NCBI RefSeq assembly: GCF_000483485.1
Contig: NZ_KI519609.1
Coordinates: 771,145-835,144 of the forward strand
Direction of reading: 5' to 3'
DNA from: Thiomicrorhabdus chilensis DSM 12352
GTDB taxonomy: Bacteria; Pseudomonadota; Gammaproteobacteria; Thiomicrospirales; Thiomicrospiraceae
DNA length: 64,000 nt
Shown: positions 1 to 8,297 of the stretch, piece by piece
Position numbering within the stretch: the stretch's first letter is position 1
Layout of the letters: every line of letters starts with the position of its first letter
Notes under the pieces: model-generated
What the model saw: the letters and a program-made list of their open reading frames with translations, nothing else
Told to the model about the DNA's origin: nothing
The model's database searches: none
Made by a program: the position numbers and the translations under genes

Positions 1-172
1 CCTTGGTTTCCATATCTACGATGTCGGTTTCCAAAGTCCAAACGTTGAAGCCTCCCAGCCCTTGGTGTACGCCACCTCGTTGTTGCTGGTCCTGATTATT
101 CTTAGTTTGAATTTTGGGGCGATTATGATTCGAAACAGACTGCGTGAAAAATACAAGTCTTTAGATAATTAA
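1..172 (+). CDS. pstA: PstA, phosphate ABC transporter permease (3' end only)
   Basis: The window opens inside a reading frame (codons start at base 2) that runs to a TAA at 170-172. The visible 56 residues contain a YATSLLLVLIILSLNFGAI transmembrane segment followed by the basic tail RNRLREKY, which is how PstA permeases end. PstA and PstC form the inner-membrane channel of the high-affinity phosphate transporter energised by PstB. pstB follows 79 bases downstream on the same strand, which supports the call. The start and most of the gene lie outside the window. Confidence 0.85.
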   Translation, partial: LGFHIYDVGFQSPNVEASQPLVYATSLLLVLIILSLNFGAIMIRNRLREKYKSLDN

Positions 173-251
173 CTTTTAATCAATTGAAATTATAATTTTT
201 AAAATAACTTGGTTTTCCAGCGTTGAATCGGGTTAAAAAGGATGAGTAAAC

Positions 252-1070
252 ATGAGTGAGAAAAATATAAGCGTTGCTTTGGATCGCGATCATCGCAGTC
301 TTTCATTGCAAGATGAAAAGGTGGCAATGGAAGTCAAGGATTGGAACCTTTATTACGGATCAAAGCAAGCCTTGAAAGAGGTCAATATGATTGTCCCGGA
401 ACATCGGGTCACGGCATTTATCGGGCCTTCCGGTTGCGGTAAGTCAACCTTGTTGCGCTGTTTCAACCGCATGAATGACTTGATCGATATTGTCAGCGTA
501 GAAGGTGAAATGACGTTGCATGGTGATGACATTTATGCTCGAGAGATGAATGTGGCTTCTTTGCGTCGTCGTGTTGGTATGGTGTTCCAAAAGCCGAACC
601 CTTTTCCGAAAACCATCTATGAGAATGTCGCATACGGTTTGCGTTTACAGGGAATCAACGATAAAAGCGTATTGGATGAGACCGTTGAATGGGCGCTTAA
701 AGGAGCCGGCCTGTGGGATGAAGCGAAAGATCGTTTGAATGAAAACGCATTGGGCATGTCAGGTGGGCAGCAGCAACGTTTGTGTATTGCGCGTGCGATT
801 GCCATAAAACCGGAAGTCTTGTTGTTGGATGAACCGACCTCTGCTTTGGATCCGATCTCAACTTTGGCGATTGAAGAGTTGATTTTCGAGTTGAAGAAAG
901 ACTTTACCATTATGATTGTTACGCATAATATGCAGCAAGCTGCGCGTGTTTCCGATTATACTGCCTTTATGTATATGGGTGAATTGATTGAATATACGGA
1001 TACGGACAGTTTGTTTACCAATCCGAGCCAGAAGCGCACGGAAGACTACATAACAGGGCGTTACGGTTAA
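252..1070 (+). CDS. pstB: PstB, phosphate ABC transporter ATPase
   Basis: 272 aa, the usual PstB length. ATP-binding subunit of the PstSCAB importer, on the cytoplasmic face. Walker A GPSGCGKS lies at about 58-65, the ABC signature MSGGQ at 169-173, Walker [13 protein letters not shown] at 190-201, and the switch histidine is about 225 (VTHNM). The first 25 or so residues precede the conserved domain and are a family-typical variable extension. The start follows AAAAAGGATG about 10 bases upstream. It sits between pstA and phoU as in most Pho regulons. No close alternative function. Confidence 0.97.
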   Translation: MSEKNISVALDRDHRSLSLQDEKVAMEVKDWNLYYGSKQALKEVNMIVPEHRVTAFIGPSGCGKSTLLRCFNRMNDLIDIVSVEGEMTLHGDDIYAREMNVASLRRRVGMVFQKPNPFPKTIYENVAYGLRLQGINDKSVLDETVEWALKGAGLWDEAKDRLNENALGMSGGQQQRLCIARAIAIKPEVLLLDEPTSALDPISTLAIEELIFELKKDFTIMIVTHNMQQAARVSDYTAFMYMGELIEYTDTDSLFTNPSQKRTEDYITGRYG

Positions 1071-1121
1071 GTTAATTCCGCATAAGGATGATGACTGAAT
1101 CGTACAGTAGAGGATAAAATC

Positions 1122-1850
1122 ATGGAAAGAACAGAATTTAAAAGCCATATTTCCGAGCAGCTAAACCGTAATTTGGAAGATTTATTCAACCAGGTTTTAG
1201 AAATGGGTGGCTTGGTTGAACGTCAACTTGAAGATGCGGTCAAGGCCGTACAAAGCGGTGACGTGAATTTGGCGAAAGAGGTGCTGCAACTTGATAAGGT
1301 GATCAATAAGGAAGAGATGGAAATCGATCGCTTGTGTGCCCGTGTATTGGCGCGACAGCAACCGACGGCTTCCGATTTGCGTCTGATCATTATCGCGATT
1401 CGCATTGCGGTGGATTTGGAGCGCATGGGCGACGAAGTGGTCAAGGCGGCGAAATTGGTTATTAAAATGGCCGACTACGATATTAACTGTTTGGATCTTC
1501 CTGGCTATACTAGTCTGATTGAAATCACCACCTGTGCCAACACCATGTTGAAAACGGTACTCAACGCCTTTGCACGTTTGGATTTATCCGACTTGATGAG
1601 TGTCATTGAAGACGAAGAGCGAATGGATGATTCTTTGAGTGCCGCTACGGACGAAGTGCTGGCCGGATTTAAGGAAAGCCATTTTGCGCCGGAATGTTTA
1701 TTGGAAATGGTCTACTCCCTGCGAGCCAGTGAACGTGTCACCGATCATGCCGCCAATATTGCCGAAAGCATTATCTATCTGGTCGAAGGGCGTGACGTGC
1801 GTAATATCGACCCGGAAAGGCTGTCTGAGTTCTTATCAAACTTGGATTGA
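1122..1850 (+). CDS. phoU: PhoU, phosphate signalling accessory protein
   Basis: 242 aa all-helical protein with the two PhoU repeats; conserved metal-ligand stretches are visible around ERMGDE (about residue 105) and ERVTDHAANIAE (near 214). PhoU links the PstSCAB transporter to the PhoR sensor and keeps the kinase silent when phosphate is plentiful. It lies 51 bases after pstB and 35 bases before phoB, so transporter, modulator and two-component system are probably co-transcribed. The start is ATG, preceded by AGAGGATAAAATC. Confidence 0.96.
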   Translation: MERTEFKSHISEQLNRNLEDLFNQVLEMGGLVERQLEDAVKAVQSGDVNLAKEVLQLDKVINKEEMEIDRLCARVLARQQPTASDLRLIIIAIRIAVDLERMGDEVVKAAKLVIKMADYDINCLDLPGYTSLIEITTCANTMLKTVLNAFARLDLSDLMSVIEDEERMDDSLSAATDEVLAGFKESHFAPECLLEMVYSLRASERVTDHAANIAESIIYLVEGRDVRNIDPERLSEFLSNLD

Positions 1851-1885
1851 TTGCAGATTTCGCAAAAAAGTGGATTTAAAAGGTT

Positions 1886-2584
1886 ATGACAAAACAGACA
1901 ATTCTGGTCATTGAAGACGAAGCCGCGATCCGCGACATGCTCAAGTTTACCTTGACCTCGGCTGAATATGATGTGCTTGAAGCACCGAACGCCGAACAGG
2001 GTTGGCAGGTTGCCAATGACAAAAATCCCGATTTGATTCTGTTGGATTGGATGTTGCCCGGTGTCAGCGGCGTGGCCTTAGCGCAACGCATTCGCCAGAA
2101 TGAAAAGACCCGTACGATTCCCATTGTGATGCTCACAGCCAAAAGCGAAGAGGATGATCAGGTCCAAGGCTTTGAAGCCGGAGCGGATGATTATGTGGTC
2201 AAACCCTTCTCTCCGCGTGCCTTGGTTGCCCGAGTCAAGGCTTTGCTCCGTCGCCAGGACGTGGATTCTATGCAGGATGACAAGGTCAGTGCCGGCAAGA
2301 TGCAGCTTGACCTGAGCAGTCACCGTTTCTCGGTTGATAATGCCGAGGTCAAGCTAGGACCGACCGAATTCAAACTGATTCAGTTTTTCATGTCACATCC
2401 AAACCGTGTCTATTCCAGAATGCAGTTATTGGATCATGTCTGGGGTGAAAATGTTGTGGTGGAAGAGCGCACCGTGGACGTTCATATCAGACGTTTACGC
2501 AAACTTCTGGAACCGGTAGGGGTGGCTGACTATATCCAGACCATTCGTGGTTCGGGTTACCGTTTTTCGGTGGTTGAGGAGTAA
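1886..2584 (+). CDS. phoB: PhoB, phosphate-regulon response regulator
   Basis: 232 aa. The N-terminal receiver domain has the acidic pair E10-D11, phospho-acceptor D54 (LLLDWMLPG) and the conserved Lys in VVKPFSP near 106. A C-terminal OmpR/PhoB winged helix follows, with the typical ERTVDVHIRRLRKLL recognition helix and RGSGYRF wing. It binds Pho boxes; a good candidate box lies upstream of pstS in this window (5770-5809). phoR follows after 2 bases, so the two are translationally linked. Confidence 0.97.
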   Translation: MTKQTILVIEDEAAIRDMLKFTLTSAEYDVLEAPNAEQGWQVANDKNPDLILLDWMLPGVSGVALAQRIRQNEKTRTIPIVMLTAKSEEDDQVQGFEAGADDYVVKPFSPRALVARVKALLRRQDVDSMQDDKVSAGKMQLDLSSHRFSVDNAEVKLGPTEFKLIQFFMSHPNRVYSRMQLLDHVWGENVVVEERTVDVHIRRLRKLLEPVGVADYIQTIRGSGYRFSVVEE

Positions 2585-2586
2585 TC

Positions 2587-3885
2587 TTGCTGTCCAGTGG
2601 AGTCTCCAGAGAACTGACCTGGATTGTCGCCACCTTGTGGGGACTGTTGTTTTTCTGCTGGTTAACCGGATGGTGGATCGAAGGGTTTATCGCTTATCTG
2701 CTGATTTATATGGGCCGTCAGCTTTGGAGCATGCGCAAATTCGAAAAGTGGATTGAGGGCGGCACCACCAGTGCTTTTCCTCCGGCTTCGGGTTTTTGGA
2801 GTGAGCTGACTTATCTGGTTTCCCGTAAACAGCGGGCTTTGGAAAAACACGCCGATTTGCAGCTGTATAAATCGGAACAATTCAAATCCGCATCCATGCT
2901 CATTCCCGATGCCATTGTCTCTTTGGACCATGAGAACCACATTGAGTGGTTCAATGCTTCTTCCCGAAAGATTTTAGAGTTGCGCAGTCAGGATGTCGGT
3001 CGAAAAATCGAAGGACTCATTCGCCAGCCTGAATTCATTCACTATCTCAAAGAATCCCAGTATCAGAATGTTTTAAGGATTCACTCTCTGCAGGGGGTGC
3101 AGCGTACCTTCAGCGTTAAAATCATCCCCTATTTTGACAGCCACAAGCTGTTAATAGTCAAAGACATCACCGATCTTTACAATCTGGCTCAGATTCGCCG
3201 CGATTTTATTGCCAATGCATCCCACGAGTTGCGCACCCCCTTGACCGTCTTAAAAGGGTATCTCGAGGCCATGATCGATACGCCGGGCCCGCACCACGAT
3301 ATGTGGCTGCCCGCCCTGCAAAACATGGAAAACCAGTCGGACCGCATGCAGGCGATAATTGAAGATCTGCTGACTTTGTCAAAGATGGAATCGCAGACCA
3401 TCACCTCCAAAGCCAATAAGGTCGATGTTCCGCGTATGCTGGCGAATTTGAAAACTGAAGCTCAGCAGTTCAGTCAGGGCAAACACCAATTTGTTTTCGA
3501 AGTGGATGAGTCATTGACCATTCAAGGCTATGCCGAGCCCCTGAAAAGTGTGTTTATGAACCTGGTGACCAATGCGGTGCGCTATACACCGGATGGCGGG
3601 ATTATCAAGGTACGTTGGTATGAGGATACCGAGGGCGTGCATTTTGAGGTGGAAGACAACGGCATCGGCATCTCCAAAGAGCATATTCCGCGTCTCACGG
3701 AACGTTTTTACCGAGTCGATACCGCCCGGTCACGTGTCACCGGAGGAACCGGGTTGGGATTGGCAATCGTCAAACATGTACTCGAAAGGCACGGTGCAAC
3801 CCTTCATGTAGACAGTCTGATCGGCAGAGGGTCCACCTTCCGGTGTGATTTCCCGACAGCGATGCCTCCTGCCCAGTCAGATTGA
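2587..3885 (+). CDS. phoR: PhoR, phosphate-regulon sensor histidine kinase
   Basis: 432 aa with a TTG start two bases after the phoB stop. Two N-terminal membrane segments (about 12-30 and 33-45) have almost no periplasmic loop, as usual for PhoR. A PAS-like region (about 100-195) follows. The H box is ANASHELRTPL with H213; the N box includes N329; the G boxes are DNGIGI (357-362) and TGGTGLGL (385-392). It phosphorylates PhoB when the Pst-PhoU complex signals phosphate shortage. The next feature is a strong hairpin that closes the block. Confidence 0.95.
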   Translation: MLSSGVSRELTWIVATLWGLLFFCWLTGWWIEGFIAYLLIYMGRQLWSMRKFEKWIEGGTTSAFPPASGFWSELTYLVSRKQRALEKHADLQLYKSEQFKSASMLIPDAIVSLDHENHIEWFNASSRKILELRSQDVGRKIEGLIRQPEFIHYLKESQYQNVLRIHSLQGVQRTFSVKIIPYFDSHKLLIVKDITDLYNLAQIRRDFIANASHELRTPLTVLKGYLEAMIDTPGPHHDMWLPALQNMENQSDRMQAIIEDLLTLSKMESQTITSKANKVDVPRMLANLKTEAQQFSQGKHQFVFEVDESLTIQGYAEPLKSVFMNLVTNAVRYTPDGGIIKVRWYEDTEGVHFEVEDNGIGISKEHIPRLTERFYRVDTARSRVTGGTGLGLAIVKHVLERHGATLHVDSLIGRGSTFRCDFPTAMPPAQSD

Positions 3886-4015
3886 AGTCTGAGTTTTAAT
3901 CAAAGCAAAATCAGTCTTGATTGAGTTGGGCTTTATGGGGGCGTTTCAAGTGATGTTAGGGCGCTTTTCCTGTTCGTTGATATTTCTGCTGACGTTCATA
4001 CATAACCTTTCCCAG

Positions 4016-4062
4016 AAACAAACAGGCCTGTCCAAATTGAATTCAGACAGGCCTGTTTGTTT
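4016..4062. terminator. Bidirectional terminator made of two CAGGCCTG palindromes
   Basis: A perfect 17-bp stem (4016-4032 with 4046-4062) and a 13-base loop. T-rich sequence follows on the plus strand and A-rich sequence precedes it, so it can stop transcription both ways. It lies between the converging phoR and pit genes. Each arm contains one full CAGGCCTG (4023-4030 and 4048-4055). Confidence 0.85.
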
Positions 4063-4086
4063 TTGTCGTTTTGAGAAAGTGGCCGG

Positions 4087-5658
4087 TTAAGGCATCATCA
4101 TACCGCGAATGGCAAAATAGATGATTGCCGCCAAAAGAGCCGAGGCGGGAACCGTGATTACCCAAGCGGCGACAATCTTCAGAAAGGCCGAACGTTTGAC
4201 CAACTCTTTCTGGTAAACCTTATTCAAAGATTTTCGTTCCTTTTTGGAGAGTGCCACTTCCGCATCTTTCTGTTTAAGCTGCGCCAGCATTATTTTCTTG
4301 TCGGCCAATGAGGCTTTTTCAAATTTTTGGATGAACAGGTCAATTTCAGCTTGGTCCTGACCTTGATGGTGGTCGCGAATCTCCTGGATGGTTTTAGCGT
4401 AGCTGCGTTTCAGATACTCTCTTAAAAAGCCCACGCCAAAGATGCCGCCCACGGCGATATGTGTGGAGCTGACGGGTAATCCAAGCTGTGAGGCGATGAT
4501 GACGGTGATGGCGGCCGCCATGGCAACCGAATAGGCACGCATCTGATCCAGCTCAGTGATTTCGCTGCCGACAGTGCGAATCAGTTTAGGGCCGAACAAC
4601 AACAGACCCAAACTGATACCGATGGCACCAATGAGCATTACCCAAAGCGGAATTTCCGCTTTGGTGGAAACACCATGCGTTTGGATGGCGTCATTAATCG
4701 CGGCCAAGGGGCCGACAGCGTTGGCGACGTCATTTGCACCGTGGGCGAAACTCAACAAGGCGGCAGCAAAAATCAACGGAATGGTGAATAGGGTGTTGAC
4801 GCTGTGTTTGTGGTTTTCCAGATTGTCCGCCTGGCGGGCGATCAAGGGTTTGACCAGAAGGTAGATGGCGCTGGCAAAGGCCAGTCCGACCAGTACGGCA
4901 GTTATAAAGTCGACTTTCCAGACTTTTTTCAGCCCTTTCATGATCAAGTAAGTCGAAAACGCCCATGCCATGATGGCGATCAGCAGTGGCAGCATTTTTT
5001 TGGAGGAGGCGATCATGTCGTCTTTATAGGTGATGCTGCGTTTGATCCAAAACAGGAAAAGTGCGGCGATGGTCCCGCCGATGACCGGAGAGATGATCCA
5101 GCTTGCGGCAATGGCACCCATTTTGTCCCAGTTGGCGATGCTCCAGCCTGCGGCGGCAATGCCGGCACCCAAAACCCCGCCGACAATCGAATGGGTAGTT
5201 GACACCGGAGCGCCCAGCGCCGTTGCCAGGTTAAGCCAAAGAGCGCCAGCCAGCAGAGCTGCGATCATCAACCAGATAAAGGTGTCGCTGTCGCCGATCA
5301 GAGCCGGATCGATAATGCCTTTTTTGATGGTGCTGACGACATCGCCACCGGCAATCAGCGCGCCCGATGACTCAAATATGGCCGCAAGGATAATCGCGCC
5401 GGTCAGGGTCAGGGCTTTTGAACCCACCGCCGGGCCGACGTTGTTGGCCACGTCGTTCGCCCCGATGTTAATCGCCATATAGCCACCGATCATGGCGGCG
5501 ATCACCAACTCGACACTGACCACCCCGGTACCCATTTGCAGGTTGGCGGTAAAAAGCATGATGAGGATGATGAAGAGCAGGGCGGTGCCGAATCGGAACA
5601 TCTCCTTACGGCTTCTTTGGGTGGCGTTTTCTATATCGTTTATATTGCGGAATTCCAT
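4087..5658 (-). CDS. pit: PiT-family low-affinity inorganic phosphate transporter
   Basis: About 523 aa membrane protein with two copies of the PiT signature, GANDVANNVGPAVGSK in the N-terminal half and GANDVANAVGPLAAI in the C-terminal half, about ten hydrophobic segments and a charged cytoplasmic loop (about 410-470). It moves metal-phosphate with a cation gradient. The frame is open to an ATG at 5733, but a good promoter (5695-5723) lies inside that extension, so the ATG at 5658 (product MEFRNIND) is preferred. It is divergent from pstS, giving low- and high-affinity uptake around one regulatory spacer. A sulfate permease role is less likely in this context. Confidence 0.9.
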   Translation of the reverse strand: MEFRNINDIENATQRSRKEMFRFGTALLFIILIMLFTANLQMGTGVVSVELVIAAMIGGYMAINIGANDVANNVGPAVGSKALTLTGAIILAAIFESSGALIAGGDVVSTIKKGIIDPALIGDSDTFIWLMIAALLAGALWLNLATALGAPVSTTHSIVGGVLGAGIAAAGWSIANWDKMGAIAASWIISPVIGGTIAALFLFWIKRSITYKDDMIASSKKMLPLLIAIMAWAFSTYLIMKGLKKVWKVDFITAVLVGLAFASAIYLLVKPLIARQADNLENHKHSVNTLFTIPLIFAAALLSFAHGANDVANAVGPLAAINDAIQTHGVSTKAEIPLWVMLIGAIGISLGLLLFGPKLIRTVGSEITELDQMRAYSVAMAAAITVIIASQLGLPVSSTHIAVGGIFGVGFLREYLKRSYAKTIQEIRDHHQGQDQAEIDLFIQKFEKASLADKKIMLAQLKQKDAEVALSKKERKSLNKVYQKELVKRSAFLKIVAAWVITVPASALLAAIIYFAIRGMMMP

Positions 5659-5694
5659 AACTGAATCTCTGCTGTTTGATTGTCGCGGGCATTG

Positions 5695-5723
5695 TATATA
5701 ATCTGCAGGCCAATATTCATCAA
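5695..5723 (-). promoter_or_regulatory. Sigma70-type promoter for pit
   Basis: Read on the minus strand: TTGATG (5723-5718), 17-base spacer, TATATA (5700-5695). The start point would be near 5688, which leaves about 30 bases before the ATG at 5658. This decides the pit start, because an ATG at 5733 would lie upstream of the promoter. Confidence 0.55.
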
Positions 5724-5769
5724 ATTTAGCCATAATTTTAAGTGCATATAGTATGCGTTTTTATCCCGG

Positions 5770-5825
5770 CTGTCATGAATATGTCATATTTCCTTAAAAA
5801 TACTGTTATGGTGGCTCCCTATAAT
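5770..5825 (+). promoter_or_regulatory. Pho box and -10 element of pstS
   Basis: CTGTCAT at 5770 and ATGTCAT at 5781 are direct repeats 11 bases apart, matching the Pho box layout. A third half-site CTGTTAT at 5803 keeps the 11-base phase (22 bases on). A perfect TATAAT lies at 5820-5825, ten bases after the last half-site, where PhoB-activated promoters have it in place of a -35 box. Regulation by PhoB is inferred from these matches. Confidence 0.8.
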
Positions 5826-5874
5826 TTGCCCCGTTGAACGAAATTTATTTTTGTATTTATTGGAGACTTATCTC

Positions 5875-6840
5875 ATGATCAAACGTCAAATGCTTTTAGC
5901 GTTGGGGCTTGCCTCAGCTGTTGCTTCTCAAACTGCTTATGCCGCTGTGGATGCTGACCTTCCTACTTACCAGAAGGTTTCTGGTGTTTCTGGTAACCTG
6001 AACTCAGTTGGTTCTGATACCTTGGCTAACCTAATGACTTTGTGGGCTGAAGAGTTCAAGCGTAACTATCCTAACGTGAACATTCAGATCCAGGCAGCGG
6101 GTTCTTCTACTGCACCTCCAGCTTTGACTGAAGGGACGTCAAACGTCGGTCCTATGAGCCGTAAAATGAAGTCAAAAGAAGAAGTTGGTTTTGAAAAGAA
6201 ATGGGGTTACAAGCCTACTCCGGTTGCAGTTGCAATCGATGCGCTAGCGGTTTACGTGAACAAGGACAACCCAATCAAAGGTTTGAGCATTCCTCAGGTT
6301 GATGCGATCTTCTCTTCAACTCGTAAGTGTGGTGCTAAAGCAGACATCAGCACTTGGGGTCAAGCGGGTGTTGAAGGTTCTTTAGCCGATAAGTCTATCC
6401 AGATTTATGGTCGTAACTCGGTTTCTGGTACTTACGGTTACTACAAGAAAAAAGCACTTTGTAAAGGTGACTACAAGTCTTCTGTGAATGAGCAGCCTGG
6501 TTCTGCTTCTGTGGTACAGTCTGTATCTGCTTCTATGAACGCAATCGGTTACTCTGGTATCGGTTACAAGACAGCGGGTGTTAAAGCGGTTCCTCTAACT
6601 AAGAAAGAAGGCGGTAAATTTGTTGAAGCGACCAACGAAAACGCTTTGAACGGTACTTACCCTCTATCTCGTCTACTTTACGTTTACGTAAACAAAGCAC
6701 CTAACAAAGCGGTTGAGCCGGTTGTAGGTGAATTCTTCAAGCTTGTTTTGTCTAAGTCTGGTCAGCAAGTTGTTGAGAAAGACGGATATATCCCACTACC
6801 AGCTAAGGTAGCGGCTAAAGAGCTTGCAAAACTTCAGTAA
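5875..6840 (+). CDS. pstS: PstS, periplasmic phosphate-binding protein
   Basis: 321 aa. The ATG at 5875 has TGGAG nine bases upstream and begins a clear Sec signal peptide ([23 protein letters not shown], cut before AVDADL); a longer in-frame reading from 5851 would spoil it. Phosphate-contact regions are visible as [17 protein letters not shown] and [11 protein letters not shown]. It captures phosphate and delivers it to PstCA. The gene is separated from pstA-pstB by the phoU-phoB-phoR-pit genes and has its own Pho box promoter and terminator. Its codons (GGT, GCT, TCT, CTA, CGT) differ from the neighbours, as expected for a very highly expressed protein. Confidence 0.96.
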   Translation: MIKRQMLLALGLASAVASQTAYAAVDADLPTYQKVSGVSGNLNSVGSDTLANLMTLWAEEFKRNYPNVNIQIQAAGSSTAPPALTEGTSNVGPMSRKMKSKEEVGFEKKWGYKPTPVAVAIDALAVYVNKDNPIKGLSIPQVDAIFSSTRKCGAKADISTWGQAGVEGSLADKSIQIYGRNSVSGTYGYYKKKALCKGDYKSSVNEQPGSASVVQSVSASMNAIGYSGIGYKTAGVKAVPLTKKEGGKFVEATNENALNGTYPLSRLLYVYVNKAPNKAVEPVVGEFFKLVLSKSGQQVVEKDGYIPLPAKVAAKELAKLQ

Positions 6841-6862
6841 GATTTGAGTTTGCTCTGATATG

Positions 6863-6890
6863 AAAAGCCCCGCACTGCGGGGCTTTTTTT
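6863..6890 (+). terminator. pstS terminator
   Basis: AAAAGCCCCGC, short loop, GCGGGGCTTTTTTT: a GC-rich stem with an 8-base T run, 23 bases after the pstS stop. The A run on the other side may also stop the minus-strand ferredoxin gene. Confidence 0.9.
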
Positions 6891-6948
6891 TGGCCTGATT
6901 TTAAGCTAATAAAATGAGCAGGCCTGCCTGTTTTGGCGGGAGTTGAAT

Positions 6949-7200
6949 TCAGATCAGCTCGATTTCCACATCGGTCAGCGGAATCACGCTACAGGTCAGG
7001 ATTTCCCCGGCAGCGGCTTCATACGCCGGACTTTGAATCTCTTCGACTTCTCCGGAAATCAAACGTACCGCACAAGCGCCACAGTTCCCGCCGCGACAGC
7101 TGTAAGGCATGTCAAACCCGTTTTCATCCAAAGCTTCAAGCATTGAAAATTGCCCGTCAAATTCGCATTCACCTTGTCCAACTACATTGATTTTCGCCAT
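6949..7200 (-). CDS. Plant-type [2Fe-2S] ferredoxin
   Basis: 83 aa, a single ferredoxin domain. The cluster ligands are C35, C40, C43 (SCRGGNCGAC) and C70 (ILTC), the CX4CX2C...C spacing of plant/xylene-monooxygenase-type ferredoxins. It is a soluble cytoplasmic one-electron carrier; the partner is not shown by context, as its neighbours are pstS and a divergent ion channel. The start is ATG with AGGGGTAC upstream (read on the minus strand). No export signal. Confidence 0.88.
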   Translation of the reverse strand: MAKINVVGQGECEFDGQFSMLEALDENGFDMPYSCRGGNCGACAVRLISGEVEEIQSPAYEAAAGEILTCSVIPLTDVEIELI

Positions 7201-7288
7201 TGTGTACCCCTAAGTTTGATTATTCAAAAAATTATTTTATCAATTTTATTTATAGCCCATTCGAGTAGAATATACAAAAAATTTATCA

Positions 7289-8152
7289 ATGGTTAATAAG
7301 AGTTTATATGAAATGATGACTTGGCTTGATTTTCAACAAAAATTTCAGGTAATTCGTGACAATAAAGCTTTTGAGATGTTTGTGATTACCGTGATCATCT
7401 TCTCGTCGTTGATGATCGGCATCCGCACTTATAATTTGCATCCCTTCGCCGAAAGCGCTTTGGTGTTTTTGGATTATGCGGTGACGCTGTTCTTTTTGAT
7501 TGAGATTATTATCCGTATGGCGGCCGAGCCGAGAGTACGGGATTTCTTCAAAAAAGGTTGGAATATTTTTGATTTTGTAATCGTCGTCGTCAGTTTGATT
7601 CCATTGGATGATTCCGAATACGCCCTGATTGCACGTATGTTGCGTCTGTTCCGTGTCATGCGTTTGATCTCATTTATTCCAGAATTGCGAGTGTTGGTCA
7701 GTGCGTTAATTTCCGCTATGCCGCGAATGGGGTATGTGGCACTGCTGATGTTTATTATCTTTTACCTTTATGCGGTCATCGGAAACCTGATGTTTTCGCA
7801 GATTAATCCGCAGTTGTGGGGTGATTTGGGCTTGGCGTTGCTGACGCTTTTCCGAGTGGCCACTTTTGAAGACTGGACGGACGTCATGTATGAAACCATG
7901 ACGGTCTATGGTCTCAGTTGGATTTATTACATCACCTTTATTTTCTTCTCCGCCTTTGTGTTCCTGAATATGATGATCGGGATCGTGGTGGAAGTGCTGG
8001 ATGAAGAGCACAAGAAAATGGAAGCTGAAAATCTGTCTGAAGAGTTGGCGGAAGAGCAGTCCGCTCAAGCCAGTTATGAAAGTCGCATCGAATCTGAAAT
8101 TGCCGATTTGCATGCTAAGTTAGATCTGCTGATTGCTCAAAAACAGAAATAG
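7289..8152 (+). CDS. Voltage-gated-type cation channel subunit (Ion_trans family)
   Basis: 287 aa, one six-helix channel subunit, so presumably a homotetramer in the inner membrane. S1 is about 30-47, S2 58-77, S3 93-105. S4 carries arginines every third residue (R116, R119, R122, R125). The pore region has the filter T192-F-E-D-W-T-D198, then S6 about 210-235 and an acidic coiled-coil tail (about 235-285), the layout of NaChBac/NavAb-type channels. Those have TLESW-type filters; the ED...D version here could favour Ca2+. An in-frame ATG at 7313 has a better ribosome site (AAGAG) and may be the true start. Confidence 0.85.
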   Translation: MVNKSLYEMMTWLDFQQKFQVIRDNKAFEMFVITVIIFSSLMIGIRTYNLHPFAESALVFLDYAVTLFFLIEIIIRMAAEPRVRDFFKKGWNIFDFVIVVVSLIPLDDSEYALIARMLRLFRVMRLISFIPELRVLVSALISAMPRMGYVALLMFIIFYLYAVIGNLMFSQINPQLWGDLGLALLTLFRVATFEDWTDVMYETMTVYGLSWIYYITFIFFSAFVFLNMMIGIVVEVLDEEHKKMEAENLSEELAEEQSAQASYESRIESEIADLHAKLDLLIAQKQK

Positions 8153-8190
8153 CTTATAGGTTCTGAGTTCACAGGCCTGGTGAAATCAAA

Positions 8191-8223
8191 CAAAAAAGCC
8201 CGCTGGAGAACACTCTGCGGGCT
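8191..8223 (-). terminator. Terminator of the 8298-9497 lipoprotein gene
   Basis: AGCCCGC (8197-8203) pairs with GCGGGCT (8217-8223). On the minus strand the stem is followed by TTTTTTG. No T run follows on the plus strand, so it serves the minus-strand gene. Confidence 0.75.
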
Positions 8224-8297
8224 AAGTTAATTGATTCAACTTTAAGGAAAAGATCCCTATTTAATTGAAGCTAGGGCCACTTTCCATTAGGCGTTCA

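Noticed and set aside
5659..5733. Upstream ATG extension of pit
   Set aside because: A -35/-10 pair lies within it and no ribosome site precedes it.
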